NCBI GenBank assembly: GCA_038530555.1
Contig: JBCBCN010000007.1
Coordinates: 1-64,000 of the forward strand
Length of the DNA stretch: 64,000 nucleotides
Reading direction: 5' to 3'
From: HKCCE3408 sp038530555
GTDB lineage: Bacteria; Pseudomonadota; Alphaproteobacteria; Rhodobacterales; Rhodobacteraceae
Shown here: positions 35,153-43,357 of the stretch, piece after piece
How the letters are laid out: every line of letters starts with the position of its first letter
How positions within the stretch are numbered: the first letter of the stretch is position 1
Position numbers and translations under genes: made by a program
Notes under the pieces: generated by a model
Database searches by the model: none
The model's input: only the letters and a program-made list of their open reading frames with translations
What the model was told of the DNA's origin: nothing

Positions 35153-36082
35153 ATGCAGATCTACCTGCCGATCGCAGAAGTCAGTGTGAACGCTTTTCTC
35201 CTTTTGGGTCTGGGCGGGCTTGTCGGTGTGCTCTCGGGCATGTTCGGCGTGGGTGGCGGATTTCTGATGACGCCGCTGCTTTTCTTCATCGGCATCCCAC
35301 CCGCTGTGGCCGTCGCAACCGAGGCCAATCAGATCGTTGCCTCGTCCTTTTCGGGCGTTCTGGCCCATCTGAGGCGCAAAACGGTGGATTTCAAAATGGG
35401 CGGCGTGCTGACGATCGGCGGGGTCATAGGCGCCGCGATCGGCGTGCAGATCTTCGCGCTTTTGACCGCTCTGGGCCAAGTCGATCTGCTGGTGCGGCTG
35501 TGCTATGTGGTCTTCCTGGGCATCATCGGCAGCTTGATGTTCGTCGAGTCGCTGCGAGCCATCCGCCGCGCCCGCGCCGCCGCAGGTGCGCCCCCCATCG
35601 CGCTTCCCAAGCGTAAGCGCGGCCTCGTCGACAGCCTGCCCTTCAAAACCCGGTTCCGCACCTCGGGGCTCTATATCTCGGTGATCCCGCCCCTCACTGT
35701 GGGTTTTTTCGTGGGCATCCTAGCCGCGATCATGGGCGTGGGCGGCGGCTTTATCATGGTGCCCGCGATGATCTATCTCCTGGGCATGCCAACCAAGGTC
35801 GTGGTCGGCACCTCGCTCTTGCAGATCATCTTCGTCACCGGCTTCGCCACCCTGATGCATGCCACGACGAATTTCACCGTTGATATGGTTCTCGCCGTGC
35901 TGCTCCTTCTGGGCGGGGTGGTGGGTGCGCAGATCGGCACCACCCTGGGCGTGCGCATGAAGGCCGAGCAATTGCGCATTCTTCTCGCGATCATGGTCCT
36001 GGCCGTCTGCGGGCGCCTGGCCATGGACCTGCTGCTTGAGCCGAGCGAGCTCTTCACCCTGGGCGCGGGGACGGCCCATTGA
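35153..36082 (+). CDS. TSUP-family (TauE/SafE) transporter
   Basis: 309 residues with about eight membrane segments in two repeated halves: GLVGVLSGMFGVGGGFLMTPLLFFIGIPPAVAVATEANQI and GILAAIMGVGGGFIMVPAMIYLLGMPTKVVVGTSLLQI share the TSUP GVGGGF motif. The family exports or imports sulfite, sulfonates or other anions. Substrate unknown. ATG 35153 has AGAGG upstream (a TTG three bases earlier is also possible). It overlaps the next gene by 4 bp, so the pair likely works together. Confidence 0.9.
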   Translation: MQIYLPIAEVSVNAFLLLGLGGLVGVLSGMFGVGGGFLMTPLLFFIGIPPAVAVATEANQIVASSFSGVLAHLRRKTVDFKMGGVLTIGGVIGAAIGVQIFALLTALGQVDLLVRLCYVVFLGIIGSLMFVESLRAIRRARAAAGAPPIALPKRKRGLVDSLPFKTRFRTSGLYISVIPPLTVGFFVGILAAIMGVGGGFIMVPAMIYLLGMPTKVVVGTSLLQIIFVTGFATLMHATTNFTVDMVLAVLLLLGGVVGAQIGTTLGVRMKAEQLRILLAIMVLAVCGRLAMDLLLEPSELFTLGAGTAH

Positions 36083-36837
36083 TCCGCGCGCTGTGCCTTC
36101 TGATCGCCACGGTGGGCTTGCTCAAACCCGCCCTGGCCGAAGAGATCGTGGCGGGTCTCAGCCAGGACAGCGTGGCGATCACCGCGAATTTCGACGGCTC
36201 GGAAATCCTGGTCTTCGGCGCGATCAGCCGGGAGGCGCCGCCGCCGGGGGACTCGGACCTGCATGTCATCGTGACCGTTGCAGGCCCCGACCGGACGATC
36301 ACCGTGCGCCGCAAGGCCCGCCGCTTCGGCATCTGGGTCAACACCGAGGCCGCCGAAATCGACGCGGCGCCCACCTTCTACGCCGTCGCAACCACCGGCC
36401 CGCTCTCCGAGATCGTGACCGCGACCGAGGACCTGCGCCACCGCATCTCGATCCCGCGCGCGATCCGGGCGGTGGGTCTCGATGTGGCCGCACCGGGCGA
36501 TTTTACCGAAGCCTTGATGCGGATTCGCCGGAACGAGGGCACCTACCGGATGCTGGAAGGCGCGGTGCAGTTGCGCGAGAACACGCTTTTTGACACCGCC
36601 ATCGCGCTGCCCGCCAACCTGGTCGAAGGGGATTACGAGACGCGGATCTTCCTGGTGCGGGAGGGCGCGGTCGTTGCGCAGTTCCAGACCGAGATTGCGG
36701 TGCGCAAGGTCGGGCTGGAGCGGATCATCTTCACGCTCGCCCATGAAAGGCCGCTGATCTACGGCATCCTATCCCTGATCATCGCGATTGCCGCGGGCTG
36801 GGGCGCGTCGGCCGCGTTCCAGCTCTTGCGCCGCTAG
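36079..36837 (+). CDS. TIGR02186 family membrane-anchored protein
   Basis: 252 residues. Signal peptide (LCLLIATVGLLKPALAEE), periplasmic beta-rich body (SQDSVAITANFDGSEILVFGAI, IVTVAGPDRTITVRRKARRFGIWVN) and one C-terminal membrane helix (PLIYGILSLIIAIAAGWGASAAF). This is the conserved alphaproteobacterial TIGR02186 family of unknown function, nearly always next to a TSUP transporter, of which it may be an accessory. Start appears to be TTG 36079, overlapping the TSUP stop. A palindromic repeat follows. Confidence 0.86.
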   Translation: MIRALCLLIATVGLLKPALAEEIVAGLSQDSVAITANFDGSEILVFGAISREAPPPGDSDLHVIVTVAGPDRTITVRRKARRFGIWVNTEAAEIDAAPTFYAVATTGPLSEIVTATEDLRHRISIPRAIRAVGLDVAAPGDFTEALMRIRRNEGTYRMLEGAVQLRENTLFDTAIALPANLVEGDYETRIFLVREGAVVAQFQTEIAVRKVGLERIIFTLAHERPLIYGILSLIIAIAAGWGASAAFQLLRR

Positions 36838-36840
36838 GCC

Positions 36841-36935
36841 CGTCCCGCCTTTAGCCTGACACATCACGTGACCGAAATGTCCCGAGAGCGCGCAGCGCGG
36901 CAGGGCATTTCGTGTCGCAGGTTTTAGGCGGGGCG
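36841..36935. repeat. Dispersed palindromic element, copy 2 (inverted)
   Basis: 95 bp with inverted arms CGTCCCGCCT (36841-36850) and AGGCGGGGCG (36926-36935), nine Watson-Crick pairs and one G-U. Reverse-complemented, it aligns end to end with the element at 24007-24105; the core differs at one position over about 31 bp, while the arms differ by compensatory base changes. It again lies between convergent genes (TIGR02186 and SDR). Confidence 0.8.
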
Positions 36936-36948
36936 CCCTACGGGCCAG

Positions 36949-37677
36949 TTACCCCCGCCCGACAAAGGGCATCTCAGTCGCCATAATCGTCTGAAAGAGC
37001 ACATTCGTGCTGAGCGGGAGCTGGGCCATCTGCATCACCGCGCGCGCTGCGTCCGCGACCGCCATCGTGGGCAGCGTCGGCCTGCCTTCCGAGGTCAGCC
37101 GGTCCTGCAACTGCGTGACCAGCGGCGTCTCGGCGTTGCCGATATCGATCTGCCCCGCAGCGATATCCAGGCCCCGCCCGTCGAGCGCGAGGGAGCGGGT
37201 GAGGCCCGTCACCCCGTGCTTGGTCGCCGTGTAGCAGACCGAGCCCTCGCGCGGCACCTGCGCGCTGATCGAGCCATTGTTGATGATCCGCCCGCCGCGC
37301 GGGCTCTGCCGCCGCATCGTGGCGAACGCGACGCGGGCGCAGTTGAACATGCCCGTGAGGTTTACCGCGACCGAGGCGGTCCAATCGGCCGGGTCGATCT
37401 CATCGATCCGCCCCTGCGGCGTGAAAATCCCGGCATTGTTAAAAAGCACATCGACGCCGCCCGCGCGCTCTGTGAAGGCCGCGAAGGCCCGCTCGACCTG
37501 GACCAGATCGCTCACATCGGCCGCCAGGGCCGTCGCGGTTTCCCGCCCCGCGGCCATCGCCTCGAGCAGCTCTGCTCGCCGCGCGACAAGCCCCACCTGC
37601 CAGCCCGCCTCCAGCGCCATCTCGGCCACCGCCTGACCGATGCCAGAGCTTGCGCCCGTCACAACCAGTCGCGTCAT
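36949..37677 (-). CDS. SDR family oxidoreductase
   Basis: 242 residues, classical SDR. TGASSGIGQAVA (about residues 7-18) binds NAD(P); NNAG and the catalytic Ser in NNGSISAQ, with YTATKHG holding the Tyr and Lys, complete the active site. Substrate unknown. ATG 37677 overlaps the stop of the upstream ATPase gene (ATGA), so the two are co-translated; the frame also opens further upstream but there is antisense to that gene. Confidence 0.9.
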   Translation of the reverse strand: MTRLVVTGASSGIGQAVAEMALEAGWQVGLVARRAELLEAMAAGRETATALAADVSDLVQVERAFAAFTERAGGVDVLFNNAGIFTPQGRIDEIDPADWTASVAVNLTGMFNCARVAFATMRRQSPRGGRIINNGSISAQVPREGSVCYTATKHGVTGLTRSLALDGRGLDIAAGQIDIGNAETPLVTQLQDRLTSEGRPTLPTMAVADAARAVMQMAQLPLSTNVLFQTIMATEMPFVGRG

Positions 37678-39215
37678 CCGCTGGCCTCTCCTTCCGGTTC
37701 CGCCTCCAGGCCCAGCGGCGCGGCGGGCACGCTCAGGTCTTCGACACCCAACACGCCTTGCGGTTTCGACAGCCTGTAGCGCGTCACCCAATGCAGCCGC
37801 GTCTCGGCCCGGGTGATCGCGACATAGGCCAACCGTTTCCACAGCGCCTGGCCCGCCTCCTCCCGGCCCGAGCGGGCCGCAGCCCAGAGATCGGGGGCGA
37901 AAACCTGCACTTCGGGCCATTGTGAGCCCTGCGCCTTGTGGATCGTCACCGCCGCCCCGTGCAAAAACGTGGCGCCCATCCGCGCGGCGTAGGGAATGAA
38001 CGGCTCATCCTCGTCGGGCTTTTCGATCTTCACGATCGAGGCGGCTGCAAAGCGCGGGCTCTCCGCCCCGATCACATGCAGACGCGAAAATCCGGGGCGA
38101 GAGCCCGGGCCGACATAGACCACCTGCGCGCCCTTGATCAGCCCCCGCGCCTCCAGATCGATGCGCCGCTTGCGATGCTTGAGCGGCAGTTCGATCCCGT
38201 CGCAGATCAGCGGCTCACCGGGCAAGAGCGTGTCATCGGGCGCCGCATGGGCCAGGCGAAACGCATTGATCAGCCGGATCCGCGTGATATTGCGCCAGAC
38301 CAGCACCGGAGAGCGGGCCATCAGATCGCTATCGGCCCGTTGCACGACACTCACCCGGTCATCGCTTCGCGCGGCATCCTCGATCATCCGCTCAAAGGCT
38401 TCGAAATCCAGCGCCGGATCGGCCAGGGCATGGGCCAGATCGAGGATTGGGTTGTCGGCCTCCTGACGGTGAATGCGTGCCAGCGACAGCTTGGCCTCGG
38501 GATTGAGCTTGTCGAAGATCATCGCGCCTGACTGCCCCACAGGGGCCAGCTGTGCCGGATCCCCGAACAAAAGCAGCATGGGGAAGATCTCGCGCAGATC
38601 ATCGAACTGCCGCTCATCGAGCATGGAGCTTTCGTCGACAAAGCCGATATCGAGCGGCTCTTCCCGGCGTTTCCAGCCGGTGATGAAGTCCGAGCCGCGC
38701 AGCCCCGCCGCGGCCAGGGCGGCGGGCACGGATTTATGCGCCTCATAGACCTGCTTGGCGCGGTCGAGCGCCAGATCGGTCAGACCCTCGATCACCGGAC
38801 GCTCCCCCTGTCCGGCCAGCCATTCGGCGACCTTTTCATACTCGGGATCGTAGACCGGCGTGTAGAGGATGCGGTGGATCGTGGTCGCGGGCACGCCACG
38901 GTTGCGCAGCACGCTTGCCGCCTTGTTGGTGGGCGCCAGGATCGCGGCCGTGCGCCGGTCGCGGCGTTTGCGCCCCTCCCAATCGCCCGAGATGAGCTCG
39001 ACCCCCGCCTCCTCCAGCGCGGTGACAAGATGCGACAACAGCAGCGTCTTGCCCGAGCCCGCCTTGCCGGTCACGGCCATCACGCGAGACCGCCCCTCGG
39101 CGGCGGGGGTCAGCGTGTCGTTCTCAAGATCGACCCCCATCCCGCGCAACGCCTCTGCGATGCGGTCATGGGCGTCGGCCTGATCCTCGGAATACCGCAA
39201 AGCAACGTCATTCAT
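37674..39215 (-). CDS. RecD-like ATP-dependent helicase/exonuclease-type ATPase
   Basis: 513 residues. Walker A GKAGSGKT at 50-57; APTNKAASVL, FVDESSMLD (Walker B), LFGDPAQLAPVGQ and the C-terminal UvrD_C_2 box TIHKAQGSQWPEVQVFAPD with VAITRAETRLHW are superfamily 1 helicase motifs, closest to RecD2-like. Role in recombination or repair is likely but not shown. Start at ATG 39215, 91 bp from the divergent aminotransferase. Coupled to the SDR gene. Confidence 0.88.
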   Translation of the reverse strand: MNDVALRYSEDQADAHDRIAEALRGMGVDLENDTLTPAAEGRSRVMAVTGKAGSGKTLLLSHLVTALEEAGVELISGDWEGRKRRDRRTAAILAPTNKAASVLRNRGVPATTIHRILYTPVYDPEYEKVAEWLAGQGERPVIEGLTDLALDRAKQVYEAHKSVPAALAAAGLRGSDFITGWKRREEPLDIGFVDESSMLDERQFDDLREIFPMLLLFGDPAQLAPVGQSGAMIFDKLNPEAKLSLARIHRQEADNPILDLAHALADPALDFEAFERMIEDAARSDDRVSVVQRADSDLMARSPVLVWRNITRIRLINAFRLAHAAPDDTLLPGEPLICDGIELPLKHRKRRIDLEARGLIKGAQVVYVGPGSRPGFSRLHVIGAESPRFAAASIVKIEKPDEDEPFIPYAARMGATFLHGAAVTIHKAQGSQWPEVQVFAPDLWAAARSGREEAGQALWKRLAYVAITRAETRLHWVTRYRLSKPQGVLGVEDLSVPAAPLGLEAEPEGEASG

Positions 39216-39306
39216 AGCGGCAATCTAGCGCCGAAACCCGGGCGATAGAAGTGGACGCACGCGCGACCAATCTGTCTAATGAAGCCACCTAGATCGGAGG
39301 CTTGCC

Positions 39307-40677
39307 ATGCTGACCAATGACCAACTCGCCGCTTGGGACCGCGACGCCTTTTTGCACCCCTCGACCCATTGGGCCGATCATGCGCGGGGCACTGCACCGG
39401 GCCGGATCATGACGACCGGTGAGGGCGCCTTCGTCACCGACCGCGACGGCAACCGGATGCTCGATGCCTTTGCCGGGCTCTACTGCGTCAATATCGGCTA
39501 TGGCCGCCGCGAGGTGGTCGATGCCATCGCCGATCAGGCCGAGAAGCTCGCGTTTTACCACACCTATGCCGGGCACTCCACTGAGGCCTCGATCACGCTG
39601 GCCAAGATGGTGCTCGACCGGGCGCCCGATCACATGTCCAAGGTCTATTTCGGCCAGGGCGGCTCGGACGCGAATGAGACGAATGCCAAGATCGTCTGGT
39701 ACTACAACAACGTCCTGGGCCGTCCGGAAAAGCGCAAGATCATCTCGCGTTGGCGCGCCTATCACGGGGCGGGCGTGGTCTCGGGCTCGATGACGGGCCT
39801 GCCGCTCTTTCACAAGGCCTTCAACCTGCCGCTGCCGGGCTTTTTGCACACGACCGCGCCCTATTATTTCCGCCGTGAGGACCGCACGCTCAGCGAAGAG
39901 GCGTTCTCGGCCCAATGCGCCGCCGATCTTGAGGCGTTGATCGAGGCCGAGGGCGCCGACACCATCGCGGCCTTCGTCGCGGAGCCGGTGATTGGCACGG
40001 GTGGGATCGTGCCCCCGCCCGAGGGCTATTGGCCCGCGATCAGCGCGGTTCTCAAAAAGCACGATATCCTGCTCGTTGCCGATGAGGTCGTCACGGGCTT
40101 TGGCCGGTTGGGCACGATGTTCGCCTCGCCGTATTTCGGGCTGGAGCCGGACATCATGACCATCGCCAAGGGGCTGACCTCGGCCTATGCGCCGCTGTCG
40201 GGCTCAATCATCAGTGATAAGCTCTGGCGCGTGCTCGAGAAGGGCAGCGATGAGCTGGGCCCGATGGGCCATGGCTGGACCTATTCCGCCCATCCGATTG
40301 GTGCGGCGGCGGGGGTGGCGAACCTCAAGGTGCTCGACGCCCATGGCATGATCGACAACGCCGCCGAGATCGGCCCTTACCTGACGCAAGGCCTGCGCGA
40401 GGCGATGGAGGACCACCCCCATGTCGGCGATGTGCGCGGGATCGGGATGCTCTCCTCGGTCGAGCTTGTCGCCGACCGCGAGAGCCTGGCCATGTTCGCC
40501 CCAGAAGGCAAAGTCTTGCCGCGGGTGATCGCGGCGATGGGCAAGCGTGGCGTGATCGCGCGGGCCATGCCGATGAGCGACACGATTGGGTTCGCGCCGC
40601 CGCTCTGCCTCACCCGCGCGGAGGCCGACACCATCGTCGCGGTGACGCGCGACGCGGTGGCGGAGGTTTTGGGCTAG
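39307..40677 (+). CDS. Class III (omega) aminotransferase
   Basis: 456 residues, full length. Pyridoxal-phosphate Lys is K288 in TIAKGLTSAY; YFGQGGSDANETNAKIVW, WRAYHGAGVVSGSMTG and LLVADEVVTGFGRLG are class III hallmarks. HHPSTHW-like N-terminus (LHPSTHWADHARG) suggests a putrescine, GABA or beta-alanine to pyruvate aminotransferase; the substrate is not certain. Strong GGAGG before ATG 39307. Its stop overlaps that of the convergent esterase in the sequence CTAG. Confidence 0.87.
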   Translation: MLTNDQLAAWDRDAFLHPSTHWADHARGTAPGRIMTTGEGAFVTDRDGNRMLDAFAGLYCVNIGYGRREVVDAIADQAEKLAFYHTYAGHSTEASITLAKMVLDRAPDHMSKVYFGQGGSDANETNAKIVWYYNNVLGRPEKRKIISRWRAYHGAGVVSGSMTGLPLFHKAFNLPLPGFLHTTAPYYFRREDRTLSEEAFSAQCAADLEALIEAEGADTIAAFVAEPVIGTGGIVPPPEGYWPAISAVLKKHDILLVADEVVTGFGRLGTMFASPYFGLEPDIMTIAKGLTSAYAPLSGSIISDKLWRVLEKGSDELGPMGHGWTYSAHPIGAAAGVANLKVLDAHGMIDNAAEIGPYLTQGLREAMEDHPHVGDVRGIGMLSSVELVADRESLAMFAPEGKVLPRVIAAMGKRGVIARAMPMSDTIGFAPPLCLTRAEADTIVAVTRDAVAEVLG

Positions 40678-41333
40678 GCCGGCGCCCGGTTGAGATGGGC
40701 GCGCAGAGCGGCGATGCCCGCCTCGCCAACACCGTGACCGGCTCCGGCTTGCGTGCGGAAGGTGACCTCAGCGCCAAGCCCGCGAAGGACCCGGGCGCTG
40801 TGCTCGGCCCGGATGAGCGGGATATGCGGATCGGCCTCATGCACCTCGAGAAAGGCGGTGCTGCCGCTCAAATCCGTACCGTAGTCAAAGACCTTGGGGC
40901 CATAGCCGTAAAGTGTCTCCTCCGGTCCGCCCTCGGCGTCACCGGTCCCGACCAGGCCGCCCGATAGACCGAACACGCCGCTGATGCCGCCGCGCCGTGC
41001 GGCGTATTCCAGCGCGAGACAGGCGCCTTGGCTGAAGCCCGCCAGGGACAATTGACGAGCCGTCAATCCGGCGGCGCGCGCCTCATTGAGGGCCGCGTCG
41101 ATGACGCTCATTCCGGCCTCGACATGAGCCTCCATCGCGGCACTCGGCGCCAGAAAGGAGGTCGGCCACCAGGACCGGCCCGGCGCTTCAGGCGCGATCA
41201 GCGCCACATCCGGCAGCCCCAAACCCGCGCCGAGACCCAGGATATCCTCTGCCCCCGCACCCCTGCCATGCAGCAAGATCAGGGCGGAGCTGGCGCGCGC
41301 GAGCGGCGCGCCAGCGGTAAGTGTCCGGGCCAT
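40674..41333 (-). CDS. Phospholipase/carboxylesterase family alpha/beta hydrolase
   Basis: 219 residues. LILLHGRGAGAEDI holds the oxyanion segment; GFSQGACLALEYA is the GxSxG nucleophile; Asp and His of the triad lie in EVHEADPHIP and GAGHGV. Resembles small carboxylesterases of the YpfH/abhydrolase_2 type. Starts at 41333, two bases after the VOC stop, so it forms an operon with it. The frame opens to 41390 but the extra residues are antisense-like within the VOC gene. Substrate unknown. Confidence 0.86.
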   Translation of the reverse strand: MARTLTAGAPLARASSALILLHGRGAGAEDILGLGAGLGLPDVALIAPEAPGRSWWPTSFLAPSAAMEAHVEAGMSVIDAALNEARAAGLTARQLSLAGFSQGACLALEYAARRGGISGVFGLSGGLVGTGDAEGGPEETLYGYGPKVFDYGTDLSGSTAFLEVHEADPHIPLIRAEHSARVLRGLGAEVTFRTQAGAGHGVGEAGIAALRAHLNRAPA

Positions 41334-41334
41334 C

Positions 41335-42252
41335 CTAGCCGACCCGCAATTCGGGCAGAACGCGCTCGATCCGGTCGCGCTGGCTTTCATATTGCGGCGG
41401 CAGCTTCAGCGCCTCTCCCAGATGAGCCATCTCTTCATCCGCAGCGAACCCCGGCGGATCGGTCGCCACTTCAAACAGCACACCGCCCGGCTCCCGGAAG
41501 TAGATCGCGTTGAAATACTGCCGGTCGATCACGGGTGTCACATCGAAACCCGCGCTCGCGATGGCCTCGCGCCAGGTTTGATGCGCCTCATCATCTTCGG
41601 CCCGGAACGCCACATGGTGGATCGTGCCCGCACCCTGGCGCCCGATCGACGGGCTGTCGGAGCGCTTGAGATCGATCACCGTGGCGCGCGCGTCGCCCTT
41701 GGTCCGAAAGCGCAGGCGTTCACCCTCCGCACCGGCTTCATGGCCCGCCTCTTCATAGCCGAAGATATCGGTCAGAACCCTGGCGGTTTTCTGCGGATCG
41801 TGCTCCCAGAGGGTGACGGAGTGAAAGCCGTCGAGCGGCTCCGCGCCCGCGCGGTCCGTCTCAACAAGCTCGACCGGCGCGCCATCGGGATCGCTGAGCG
41901 TGATGACCCGCGCGCCAAAACGCTCGGTCGGGCCCTCGAAATCGAGGCCCTGCTCGGCGAGGCGTTCCATAAAAGGATCGAACTGACCCTGGCTCACCCC
42001 GTAGGCATAGGCCGAGGCCATGCCCGGCCCGGCGCGCCCGGGGCCCGCATCGACGAAGGGAAAGAACGTCATGATGGTGCCCGGCTCAGCGCTCTGATTG
42101 CCGTAATAGAGGTGATAGGTGTCCGGCGCGTCGAAATTAACCGTCTTTTTGACCAGACGCTGGCCCAAGACCTGGGTGAAAAAGTCGACATTGGGTTGCG
42201 GCGGACCCGAGATCGCGGTGACATGGTGCAGACCTTGGATTGCTTGGGACAT
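41335..42252 (-). CDS. Ring-cleaving dioxygenase-like VOC protein
   Basis: 305 residues, two VOC modules in one chain. First module GLHHVTAISGPPQPNVDFFTQVLGQRLVKKTVNFD; second FHSVTLWEHDPQKTARVLTDIFGYEE with GTIHHVAFRAED. This is the family annotated ring-cleaving dioxygenase/glyoxalase (MhqO-like), often partnered with a phospholipase/carboxylesterase, as here. It may detoxify hydroquinones or aromatic stress compounds; that is inference. GGAGG precedes ATG 42252. Confidence 0.88.
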   Translation of the reverse strand: MSQAIQGLHHVTAISGPPQPNVDFFTQVLGQRLVKKTVNFDAPDTYHLYYGNQSAEPGTIMTFFPFVDAGPGRAGPGMASAYAYGVSQGQFDPFMERLAEQGLDFEGPTERFGARVITLSDPDGAPVELVETDRAGAEPLDGFHSVTLWEHDPQKTARVLTDIFGYEEAGHEAGAEGERLRFRTKGDARATVIDLKRSDSPSIGRQGAGTIHHVAFRAEDDEAHQTWREAIASAGFDVTPVIDRQYFNAIYFREPGGVLFEVATDPPGFAADEEMAHLGEALKLPPQYESQRDRIERVLPELRVG

Positions 42253-42329
42253 TTGACCCTCCATTCTTGGTGATGGGCGATAGATAGCCGGACCATCTGG
42301 GCACACCAGGGTTGGAAATGACGATAATT

Positions 42330-42345
42330 TGTGCGTGGACGCACA
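42330..42345. promoter_or_regulatory. Palindrome upstream of iolB
   Basis: TGTGCGT (42330-42336), GG, ACGCACA (42339-42345): a perfect 7-2-7 inverted repeat 14 bp before the iolB start, in the gap to the divergent VOC gene. Fits a dimeric repressor site in shape. The regulator is unknown. Confidence 0.45.
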
Positions 42346-42359
42346 GAAAGGCCAGGGCG

Positions 42360-43163
42360 ATGGAGCTTCTTCGCAAACCCACCGGAGAGACCGGCAAAGT
42401 CCATGATCTGACGCCCGAGGCGGCGGGCTGGCGCTATGTGGGTTTCACGCTTTACCGTCTGGCGCCCGGTGAGATCGCCGAGGAGGCCACGGGCGACCGT
42501 GAGGCGATCCTGGTGATCGTGGAAGGTCTTGGCACCGTGCAGGCGGCGGGCACGGATTGGGGCGAGATGGGCGACAGGCTCGATGTCTTCGAGCGCAGGC
42601 CCCCCCATTGCCTCTATGTGCCAAACGGAAGCGATTGGCGGATCGAGGCCAGCACACCCCTGACGCTGGCCGTGTGCAGCGCGCCGGGCAAGGGCGGGCA
42701 TGCGGCGCGGCGTCTGGGGCCCGAGGGCATCACGCTCACGCCGCGGGGCAAGGGCAGCAACACGCGGCACATCCACAATATCGCGATGGAAGACCTGGAT
42801 GTGGCCGATAGCCTCCTGGTGACCGAGGTCTACACGCCGCAGGGCAATTGGTCCTCCTACCCGCCCCATCGCCACGATGAGGATGACTTCCCCAATATGA
42901 CCTATCTGGAGGAGACCTATTATCATCGGCTGAACCCGGCCCAAGGCTATGGCCATCAGCGCGTCTTCACCGAAGACGGCAGCCTCGATGTGACGCTGAG
43001 CCCGGCCAACCATGACGTGGTGCTGGTGCCCAAGGGCCACCATCCCTGCGCCGCGCCCTATGGCTATGACATGTATTACTTGAATGTGATGGCTGGACCG
43101 CTGCGCAAATGGCGTTTCAAGAACCATCCCGATCACGACTGGATCTATCAGCGCGATCTGTGA
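42360..43163 (+). CDS. iolB: 5-deoxy-glucuronate isomerase
   Basis: 267 residues, full length. Cupin-fold isomerase: GWRYVGFTLYRLAPGE, EVYTPQGNWSSYPPHRHDEDD with the metal-binding His-His-Glu set, and YYHRLNPAQGYGHQRVFTEDGSLD plus YYLNVMAGPLRKWRFKNHPDHDWI are IolB signatures. It converts 5-deoxy-glucuronate to 2-deoxy-5-keto-gluconate in myo-inositol breakdown. No other iol genes are visible in the window, so it is separated from the cluster here or serves another route. ATG 42360 has AGGG upstream and a palindrome 14 bp before. Confidence 0.93.
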   Translation: MELLRKPTGETGKVHDLTPEAAGWRYVGFTLYRLAPGEIAEEATGDREAILVIVEGLGTVQAAGTDWGEMGDRLDVFERRPPHCLYVPNGSDWRIEASTPLTLAVCSAPGKGGHAARRLGPEGITLTPRGKGSNTRHIHNIAMEDLDVADSLLVTEVYTPQGNWSSYPPHRHDEDDFPNMTYLEETYYHRLNPAQGYGHQRVFTEDGSLDVTLSPANHDVVLVPKGHHPCAAPYGYDMYYLNVMAGPLRKWRFKNHPDHDWIYQRDL

Positions 43164-43219
43164 GCGAGGAGCTCAAGCCCGAGCTGACCTGAGCAGGCGG
43201 ACATTAGCCGAGGCGCTAA

Positions 43220-43285
43220 CCGCCCGCCTTACGCCGGCCACCGGACGCTATCCGCCACTCGCCTTACGCCAGCCGACGGACGCCA
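43220..43285. repeat. Imperfect tandem repeat, about 33 bp x 2
   Basis: Two similar units at 43220-43251 and 43252-43285, both containing GCCTTACGCC followed by GCC and GGACGC, but with small insertions and substitutions. Lies in the 194-bp gap between convergent iolB and the sulfotransferase gene. No ORF of note in this gap. Confidence 0.6.
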
Positions 43286-43357
43286 CTCTCAAGGCACCAC
43301 TCGCAGGACGCAAAATGCCCGAGGCCAGTCGAAAGCGACAGCCAAAGGGCCTCTGGC

